This document shows positions 54,588-64,000 of a stretch of DNA of 64,000 nt, one piece after another (position 1 is the first letter of the stretch; each line of letters starts with the position of its first letter). A model generated the notes under the pieces. It made no database searches, was not told the origin of the DNA, and saw only the letters and a program-made list of their open reading frames with translations. The DNA lies in contig NC_065533.1 in NCBI RefSeq assembly GCF_020184175.1, positions 16,824,695-16,888,694 on the forward strand. Direction: 5' to 3'. Origin of the DNA: Aphis gossypii (lineage: Eukaryota; Arthropoda; Insecta; Hemiptera; Aphididae). A program made the translations under genes and the position numbers.

Positions 54588-56657
54588 ACAGATATTTTAC
54601 ATATTACAAGACGATTTTTTATTCTCCGAGGCAATGACAAAATGAGTTTATTAAAATTTTAATATATTAAAAAAAATAAATTATTCACTACGTATAGTAT
54701 ACCTTGTCCTAGTTAAGAACTGTATGTATCATTTTATTTATTATATGTACAGGTAGGTATATTATAGCTGCATTTATCTTACACCTATTTATACACTGAC
54801 ATAACCTATGATAGATGATATTGATATATTGGGCGTTCAATTATTTTAAATACAACTAAAAAGTACCTGCTACGTGCGTAGGAATATATTAAAATATTTC
54901 AATAATGTTATACGGTCACTGTTTTGAAGTTATTTTTTCATTTTAAAGTTTCCAGATTTCTCGTTTGAAAAAAAAAACTTTTTTTTCCATTAACTAGTGG
55001 ATTAAGAAACTTTTTCTCGTTTTTTACCTGAGATAATGCTAGGTATACACTTATATTATTTTCAATATTCTTGTATATTCTGTTGTTTTTTAAAAAAAAT
55101 CAATATAGTTTGTTTAGACCTAATCAGCGGCAGTGCCAATCCATGGTTCAGTTATGATAAATAGTATAGATAATTTAAGTGGATGGGTGTAGAAACTCTA
55201 GATTGAAATTAGTAAAAATCGGGCTTCGGAGTACTGTGTCTCAAGAGCAACTTATTCGAGTGAATTATTCATATGAATATACAAAAAAGATGCAAATTTA
55301 TAAAATTAGTCTTTTTAACTCAATTAATCCGAAAAAAAGTGATTGGCATTTTTAGATCCAATTAGACACAAAAATATTATACTTGTATTGAGTGCAAATT
55401 AATTAATAACTGACAAGCCCTGTATCTAAAGATATCTAATGATATATGATTTATATGATCATATATTAAATAAATCATCTATTGGATTCATTATATATTG
55501 TTTAATGGGGTCAAAGTATATTACCAAAAATATATTTTCACATTTTTTAATCTGGTTTTCCGATTTTATCACCCTTGATAAAATGTCATTTATTATATGT
55601 TAACGATTAATATTATTTCCTGGACTCGTCAGTCGTCACGTCATACTCACATCAAAAATGATTTAAGTGTTTGAAATATTTTTTTCACATAATTCAAAAT
55701 TATAGTAATCAGTTTTCATGTTGTTTTTATTTATGAATGGCAATATACAAATAGTGAGTAAAGTAAGCAAAGACTACTGTATTATATTTGTATTTTACAC
55801 TGTTTGTATCTCATAATATGGCTGTAACTGTCAATTTAAATAAATTATTGTATAAATTAAAAATATGATTAACTAAATGTATGTAAAAAGTACGAAGAAT
55901 ATAATATAAATAATTTCATTCAGTGATCTTGAAGAGTGTAAACGAGAGACGTTATGTTTTTTAAAACTTTAAAGTGATGAATACAGACGGTACATTCAAA
56001 ATGCAATTATATAGGTATCTATGCTGTTACTGAGTGTACACTAACAATTTAAATCAGTTTTACGGTATAAATGCAAACAGTTCTTAAACACATTTAATAT
56101 GTATTTACTATTTGATTTCCAAAAGACAAATTTTCAAATGCGCATGTCTAGAGTGTAAAACCTGATGTAAACACAAATTAAAACATGTATATCTACGTTA
56201 AACCTGTTTATACGTAGCTAAGCACTATGGACAAATAACGATTTTTATGAGAGACTAATTAAATAACTATACTTTAAAGTACTTATTTTTTCTCAAATTT
56301 GATGCGTAAAAAGAAATTAAAGAAATGGTAATCAGAGGTTATTATAATGAGTATACGTACAACAACAAGCATTGATTGTGATGATATTAAATTAACTTAA
56401 AATTTGTTTTAGACAGTTTTGTTATAAATAGTAGTAATAAAATACAGTTTCATACAAATAGCTTCTTTGTATTTTTATGGAAGTTTCAAAAGTTCTGAGA
56501 AATTCAAAGTTTTATACTTATCTACGACACAAAAAAAAAAAATAAAATTATAATGAAGATTTTTTAGCGAGTATAATGAATAATAATAATTTTTCGTCGA
56601 CACACAAAAAGCTTCTCATATGATAAAATCAAATTTTTAAAAGTCATAAAAATGTTT

Positions 56658-56837
56658 AAAAAAAAAAAAAAAATATATATATGAAAATTATTTACAAAAA
56701 TATCAAATCTTCTTTTTTTTGAAATATTTGGAGTAAAATATTTAATATTTATGGAAATATTTTATACGCATGCTAATGCTATGCGTCATATTATAGGTTT
56801 TATTAAAATATATTATATATATATTTTTTTTTTTTTT
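56658..56837. repeat. A-run/T-run inverted repeat
   Basis: A run of about 16 A followed by TATATATAT (from 56658) is mirrored by ATATATATATT and a T run ending near 56837. The two arms are complementary over about 24 bases and separated by about 130 bp. It could form a hairpin, or be the paired ends of a small element. Low-complexity origin is equally likely. Confidence 0.5.
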
Positions 56838-57059
56838 GATACACGCAGAAAATTGTAAAATTGGCATATACTTAAATGGTTTTTTCGTGTCAAATTATAT
56901 TGAGTAGATTATCGTAATGATTAAAAACTGGTATGGAATTTGTTTGAAATACGCAGATTATTTTTCTCCACATCACGTTTGCAGACAAGCATCGAAAATC
57001 GCTTCAACAACAGTCAAGATAAATAATATTAATTATTAATTATTTATATGAAATTGAAA

Positions 57060-57370
57060 TTATAAACTCGTTGACCGGAAAATTCGTTGGAATGTAATTT
57101 GTTTATGAAAACCCCTTCTAGAATTAAGCCACGCAATTACTTGACGATGACAAATTAAATTAATTTAAAACACAAAAACACGCGGCGTTTTTGTTGAACC
57201 GACGACTACTAGTTCTACTCGCCGCCACCGACGCATCGACCGAAATGCGAAAAACGTCAAAAAACACACGAAACAAAATACCATGCACATTTTCGCCACA
57301 GACCCGCATAATATTATCGCGGTAGATGTAACACAATAAAACTGTATTGTACAACGCGTCGACATAACAC
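57060..57370 (-). promoter_or_regulatory. CG-richer island, possible CaMKI promoter / 5' UTR
   Basis: This stretch has many CG dinucleotides (GCGGCG, CGACG and CGTCG clusters) in otherwise CpG-poor AT-rich sequence. It lies about 2.7 kb upstream of the proposed CaMKI start exon on the same strand. Overlapping minus-strand open frames here (66-73 codons, Arg/Val-rich) probably reflect the base composition. Promoter function is inferred from position and composition only; no clear TATA box or initiator was identified. Confidence 0.22.
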
Positions 57371-60300
57371 GTCGTTATCATATAATATTATTATATATTT
57401 TACTATATGAGGCACCTATATTATTATGTATAGAAGAGTTTGAAAGTTCACGAAACGAATGTGTCTAGACCATACGTTTTTATTGTTCGATTTTATGTTT
57501 GAATAGATTTTTAGTGTTCAAGTGCATTAGCTTATACACGATATCACAGATCTATGGGTATGCAGATTTTATCTACACGCGTGTAAATTAAAACGATGAT
57601 AAAATACTTAAAAAACATTATACTATAACTACGGCTGGGAATGTAATGTACTAAACGAAACTCTTAAAATTCAAAACAATGCATTTGTAAATTAACGCTT
57701 CTATTTTTTTTTATTTTTAATAAGTTTATTGAAGTAGAAAATATTTTCATTAAATTACAAAAAAGTATTATAGGACTGCATATTTCATGTATGTAGACTT
57801 TTAATTTAAAAAAAAGAATTATTTTCATTTAATTTCTAATCATCACTTTATGATGATTTATGACCTCGATTTTTAAAAAAAATATTACGATTTTAAAATA
57901 ATAATATTATTTGATGAGGTAAAAATTTTGTTAATACGTTAAAAAGTTATATTATTAAACACTGAGTATTGAGTAAATATATACATTTCGAAAAACAATA
58001 CAAAATGAAACAAAATTCTACTGATAATTATTATAATATTTTATTTTATTTTCGAATTGGATCTTCGTAATCTTCAAATTTTATTTTTATAGGTTACGAA
58101 TAAGATTCGTATGTTTAGGTTTTAACATATCATTACCTGTCACACACAGCTTTATAAGAATTAAAAAACGTGAACGATTCGTTCAATAATATTTAGTTTC
58201 AAAATTTTTCTTTTGCATATTTTAGAATATTTTGTAAAATCGAAGAAAAAAATGATTATTTATTACAATTTTCAATTATTATATATGGAAACCTTTACAC
58301 ATTGTTATGATTCACCAAAAAAATAATATGTGTTTTTCTTTTATAGTGGCACATTTGAGTTCTAATTTATTAATATTATGATTTATGTATCGTGTATAAT
58401 TAATTTTTTTCAATATTTAGTTGATGTATATTTTTGTTGAAAAAGAAAAAAAGAAATGTTAAAACTAAACTTGTATTTAATATTTTATGTTAATTAATTA
58501 TTTTTGTATATTTTTCTCATTTTTAAAAATAATATTTGAATATTTTTTTTAGACAATTTTAGCAACATATTTTTTGCATATATTATGTAGGATGTACAAT
58601 TCACTTAAAAAATATTAAATAAATATTCAAGATTTAATCATTGTAAAGATTGAAATGAGCAGGCTTATTGCCATCACTAGTAGAGTAAATTTATGATTTT
58701 GTTATACGTTTTAGTAATTATTTTTTAGTTTATAAATATGTGATGTCCTATTGAATGTATTTTTACTATCAAACCTATCACTTTAGATGTCAGTTTGTTA
58801 TCGGTCAATGCATTGGACATTATCTTATTTTTATTTCTCAATTTTGTTAATTATTCAAGAAAACTGACTCGATCATTTTGAACATAATTAGGTAGGTATA
58901 ACGCTGATATTGAAAGTCGTCTTTTACATTAAAATTGTTTAAACAGTTTACGATTAATAATTTGATTTGAATTGTTAATTGGAATATTTTTAGTTTTTTC
59001 AAATACTTTTTTACAGGACTTGAGACGTTCCTCTGTCATATTAATAAATTTTTTTAATAATGTCAGGATATGCGTCCCATACATTTTTACCGAAAAAAAA
59101 ATAAAGCAGAAAGAAATATAAAAACTATTTTGTATGTGATAATCACTAAAAGATGGATACCACCAGATATTATAAGCTTTGTTTTGGTTCATGTATGTAA
59201 TACAAGAATTTTTTTGTCCGATCAATTTTGTCTGTTGAGTTTTCTCGAGTAGAAGACACTCGGAGTGTATCAAAAGTCACAACTTTCAAGTACACTCTAG
59301 TTGCACACTTCAAACAGAAAAATGATTATAGGTACCTATTTTACGTCATAATAGGATAGTTGTCACTTAAGTTTATAGTTATATTATGATGAAAATATTT
59401 TATTTTTTAAAAAAATACTAAAACAACAATTGAGTTAATCTGAAGGCGTAGGAAAGGGAATGTTTGACTCAATACTACAATATTTATTCATTACGAAATT
59501 GCATACTTTATTATTATTTATTATTTATTATATAATATTACCACACTGTTAGTATACGTTTATAAAATTTGATAGTTTAAGTACTGTTAATTATCGCAAG
59601 TTTAATGTGTAAAACCGATGAGTTAGAATAAAAATATGTTGATGCAATACATGTGTATATATAGCATAAGTATATATAATTACAGTTATAATGTTATTAA
59701 CTTATAAATATTATAATGCAATGAATAAATCGGTAGTACCTAAAATATATTTTAGAAATCTTTTTACTGTCGACGAGTTAAGAAAAAGCAGTGGCATAAC
59801 TGTAGTAATTGATAACGGAGGAGATATAAGGGTTGAATATTTTTTCATATAAGAAAATAGTTTAGATACTTACATACTTTTTATTTAAACACGTTCACTA
59901 TATTAAAGTGATATCATTAAACAGTATTAAAACATAAAAATGTTATTATTTTAGTAATATATTTTTTTTGTCTTTAAAGCTTATATTAATTTAGATGTCT
60001 TCTTATCTTTAACTTCTGTTTAAAATGACAAATTACAATTTAACCATAGAACCAACATAAGATACCAAAAACAAATTCACATTCATAGAGATAATTTTAT
60101 ATGTTAGATTAAAAAAATTCTTGTTGATCCAAAACTGAGTATAACATCTTTAAGTTGTTTTTAGATTTTAAAAGTCATATGACTGTTCTTATTTATATAT
60201 GATAGATGACAGGTAGTATTAATGAAAATTTATTTGAATATCGTATTAAACATTTCAAAAACATAAATTTCAAAGATCAGGGAGAAAGTTCTAAATTCAA

Positions 60301-61679
60301 AATCGTCTATCACGATTAAGCTACTGTTAAGTAGCAATAGCATTATAAACATTATAATGGATAATAGATACTATATTATATAATATAAAAATTCAAATTC
60401 AAAAATTTATACTTAAACTTAAAATAAATTTAAATATTTGAATTTTTATCATAACAGAATATATTTTACTATTATACGTGTGAAATAAACTGTAAATGTT
60501 CTTTTTAGTAATTTCAAAATACATTTAATACATCGACCATACTTTTTTGTATGTGTGTTTTTTTTATTTTTTTCCTATTGAGAATAATTTCGTATTTGTT
60601 AGATTAATATTATAAAACACCGGATACAACATTAACGTTAATGGGCGTATAATAAAATGTGCTTTTATATTCCAATTTATGCGATGTAGAAATAAACCGC
60701 GTACTAAAATTATTATTATGTACAAAAAAAAAATCATAACAACTTTTATCTGCATTATTGCAATTATATTAGCTTGTACACTATATCAGAGAGTTTATAA
60801 TAATGTTCGGGTCATTTTATATTGTTATTTATTGTTGAATATTATATTTTATACTCAACGATGAAGAATTACATAAAACATATAATTAAATTCTTGAACA
60901 TATTATTCGTGTATAGTTTAATAATAAATACGTATTATTGTATTATATTTTTAATCATTGCTTCTTTACATTGAAGACGATAAAATATTTTCAAATAATT
61001 TTTTTTTAATTTTTGTGTAAGTACTTATACTGTAATTATATAGAATACTTCACCAAGCTTCTTCATTACAATTTTTTCCTGGAATTCATTCATATTCTTA
61101 TAATTAAAATTATAAAATATAATTAAAATTCATATTATATTTGAAGGGGTGGAAGGGGGTATTTTAAAAACCGAAGTTTGTATCTCCACATGAATCCTTA
61201 AGTAGTAAAAATATAAATATAAAAATACAGTCTTTTGTATAAGAAATCACAATAATCAGATTAAAAAGAAACACTTTTTTTATGAAAAAGAGATTCTATA
61301 TATAGGTAATGTTATTAAATTAACTTTTTTTTTAATAAGTAATATAATTATATAATACAGAAATGTTTCGAGCAGATAATTTATCAGGTACCTATATAAA
61401 GTCTTGGCCAAGTAAAAATGTTAGTACCGACTGGGTACTGTGGATACTGAGTACTGTTCTAGTAATGAGTAATAACATTAATGTAATCCTAGTATGAAAT
61501 ATATTATACCTAGTCAAGCCTAAGCAAACATTAATGAACTTAAACACTTTTTCAAGTTACTAGGAACCAATTTGACGATATGGGAAACATAAATGTCCCG
61601 CTAATCAAACACTATAAGATTATTTATGTTTTTTAATCAATGTTTAGTCTAATAAAACGCTTTAAAACAGAAGTATTAA

Positions 61680-61750
61680 GAAAAAAACATCTATCAAGAT
61701 ACAGACAACTGACAAGTTTGTTACTTTTAAGTTTGATAATAGGCAAATTC
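61680..61750 (+). repeat. Fragment related to the palindromic element
   Basis: TTTTAAGTTTGATAATAGGC here is almost identical to the start of the 63.8-kb copy and similar to the 38-kb arm motif. Only a short part is recognisable and no second arm was found nearby. Confidence 0.4.
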
Positions 61751-63789
61751 CATTATAATTAATAATAAATAACAAAACTCGTCTTGAAGTGGTGAATATG
61801 CAAAACAAATTTCTTATTACAAAATAATAGTAGTTACTTATTCTTTAAAATGGATGTATATATATAAAAAAAAAAAATACTATTGAATGATTAAGAAAGT
61901 TGTGAAATGTTGGTTTTAAATTAAATTTTCAAAAGAAAATTAAAAGAAAATTTACTATAGTACGTTTTTTTTTATTAAGTTAAGGTTAATTCAAAAGAAA
62001 AATAATTCTGAGAGCTGAGTAGTATCAGCCTGTATTGTTGAAAATATTTTATAATAATTTATTTATATTACTATTAATATACCTAGCAAATTATTTTCTA
62101 TTAGTAATACGAAAGGTTATATAAATTGTTTTCCAAAACATTGTTATATTATTAATTATTATTTATTATCATAATTATTTATCTGTTATACTAAGTCAAA
62201 ATACAGATGTATTGTAAAATAGAATAGTTTCGTATTGTATATTTATTGCAAATAATAATGTACGTAAATAATATTATATCAAAAAATGTCAAGACCCCTA
62301 TTAAAATTATTTGAATTACAACAAAATTACTAAAATCTTTTGATCAAAAATCATTATTTTTATTAAAAATTTTAAATAGGTATAAAGTTTTGTTGAAATT
62401 CAGATGAGATACATTTTAAAAAATCTCAGCGGTATAACTATAACTATAGTCTATTATTAAATTTTCTTTTAGAACAATAAATGAAAAAACAAGTTTTACA
62501 TTTTAGTTCTTTTTGCACATAAAAAAAAAATCTTTATTAACGTTTATAATTAGTCGAAATATTTCGAAACTGTCATTGTGTATAGAAAATGATATGTTTA
62601 AATGGTTATGCTTAGTATGTTTTAATTACTGCAAAGTCGATTTTATTAAAACTAAGATTATGTAATATTTCTGTTTTTCCTCTTGTTTCAAAAATTATCA
62701 AACATTTCCTAATCACACGCACACATACATACATTAATTATAGTCATAACAATATATTCATCACTCCACTCAGAATCTAAAGAAATATTTTGTACGCATT
62801 GATTCAAAGTGATTAAATAATCTGTAATTTGAAATTTAAGATTAATTGGTTTTTAGTTTTATATACTTGATATTTATAGAATTTAAAACATTGCTCGAGG
62901 TGTATACATACTAAACCCAGTAAGTAAATATACAAAGTTTAATATAAAATAGTACCTATAAAATTACAGTTCGCTTAGACAGTTTAGAAAAAGAGGAAAA
63001 TCCATTCGACAAGAGTACAATAAAATACACGGAGAATAAAAAAAAATGAGGTTGTTTCTATGTATATATTTAATTTATTCAAAATTAATTTCCCAGTGGT
63101 ATATATAGTTCGTTTTATTATGCAAACGTTTTCAACTGCTGAGCTTAAAAACAAATTCGTTCAGTTGCTGCATACACTTCACCGAAACAATAAAAATTCC
63201 AATGCTCCCCGCCAGCAGTTGCGATATTTTGTTTGGACTGTTTTTTATTATTAATATCCAAATTATAGAAACCCGGTGATTTATAGACCATGGATTACAG
63301 TGTATTGTCTTTAAAAAACGGCGATGAAAAAAATATCAACATCAAGCGATGTCAACATAAAAAGTAAAATTTAAAATTACAAAAAAAAGTAGTCAAGTGG
63401 ATACCGACCTGGTGTACAATATGCGTCGATCAAGTTACTATTTAGTGTTAGTTAAATTTGAATTTACATCTCGTACATGTTATTACTATGAATATAAAAC
63501 AGTCTTCTACACCTATAGCACAAATATTGAAAACACATACTTGCGTTAAATTGTTGCATAATTACTATTTACCAATAATGTTATGTTAAAAATAGAACTA
63601 ATATATATACGTTCGTCCGAAAAATTGTGAATAATTCTATTTGAGGTTGTTTTTTGATGTTTCACATCAGCCAGGCGTCCTACGACGGCTCATTTTATCA
63701 TTTGAGGCCGAATACGCATTAATTGTGGCCGTTGCATTTTGATTTCGCCTGACGACTACTTTTAAAGCTCGGCGGCCACTGGATCCGGG

Positions 63790-63950
63790 CCTTAAGTTTG
63801 ATAATAGGTAAACTTACTCTTTCTTATCATTCAAACTAATAGCATAAAATTGATTTATCTGAATAAAAATTTGCTTTGTTGAAGGTATGTGTCTGTAAGA
63901 CGGAGACAGCCATGCGACTGTGGCGCCTTCATAAAACTAGAATTATTTGT
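63790..63950 (+). mobile_element. Diverged arm of the 38-kb palindromic element family
   Basis: CTTAAGTTTGATAATAGGTAA at the left and GTAAGACGGAGACAGC at the right match, in the same order, the right-arm blocks of the 38-kb element (TTTAAGTTTGGTAATTGG and GTAAGACAGAAA). They also match the complement of its left-arm GTTGTCTCTGTCTTAC. The flank at about 63650-63785 is less AT-rich and ends GGATCCGGGCC; it may be part of a larger element running off the window. Confidence 0.55.
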
Positions 63951-64000
63951 TTACCATACACGAATTTTTGATTTTTGAGGGAGTGTCGTGCAAATTTCAA

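Larger units (their letters stand above)
54588..64000. other. Upstream and 5' flank of CaMKI start exon
   Basis: This is the region 5' of the ATG exon on the minus strand. It should contain 5' UTR and at least one promoter. It is AT-rich apart from a CG-richer patch at 57060-57370 and a less AT-rich stretch at about 63640-63800. Repeat fragments related to the 38-kb palindrome occur at 61680-61745 and 63790-63950. Open frames here (for example 58929-59273 minus, which has no ATG start) show no recognisable domain. Confidence 0.5.

Noticed and set aside
58929..59273. 114-codon minus-strand open frame, longest in the window
   Set aside because: It begins at TTG rather than ATG and has no recognisable motif. 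With about 72% A+T (my rough assumption), one or so open runs of over 100 codons is expected by chance in 64 kb over six frames. A plus-strand frame overlaps it, and neither looks coding.

Overview
This is AT-rich insect nuclear DNA, most likely from an aphid or close relative. The reasons are strong A+T bias, GT-AG introns of several kilobases, insect-type protein sequence, and scattered short motifs such as taggtacct that I associate with aphid genomes. The taxon call is inference. There are no bacterial operons, rRNA genes, CRISPR arrays or recognisable tRNA genes.

One recognisable gene dominates the window. It is calcium/calmodulin-dependent protein kinase type I (CaMKI), on the minus strand. 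Reading 5' to 3' of the gene, I can place: a tiny first coding exon with ATG plus 5 nt (54587-54580); an N-terminal exon (36638-36576); a kinase exon from the N-lobe/hinge (9205-9131); a hinge-to-catalytic-loop exon ending in HRDLK (5843-5705); and an exon with the DFG motif and activation loop (1735-1612). Phases fit across every junction I can test. The gene continues past position 1 with the rest of the C-lobe and the calmodulin-binding tail. The exon(s) for the glycine-rich loop and the ATP-binding lysine should lie between 9206 and 36575, but I could not find them by eye. Recognised coding sequence is only about 0.4 kb; the rest is huge introns and upstream sequence.

The introns carry several mobile-element remnants. 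Two are non-autonomous hAT-type elements with 8-bp target duplications (4653-5128 and 20358-20517). A third is a roughly 600-bp near-palindromic foldback element (38101-38699), with related fragments near 61.7 and 63.8 kb. There are also many AT/AAT microsatellites. A few CG-richer islands (about 10.5-11.6, 20.6-21.1, 29.4-29.7, 47.5-47.9 and 57.1-57.4 kb) stand out from the AT-rich background and may be promoters or enhancers. One minus-strand open segment near 43.4-43.6 kb looks like a degenerate zinc-ribbon domain.

Most other open frames of 60-114 codons are about what chance gives in DNA this AT-rich, and they are not annotated as genes. I did not find a convincing new biological system. 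The most interesting items are the extreme exon dispersion of CaMKI, the palindromic element family, and the zinc-ribbon-like exon.
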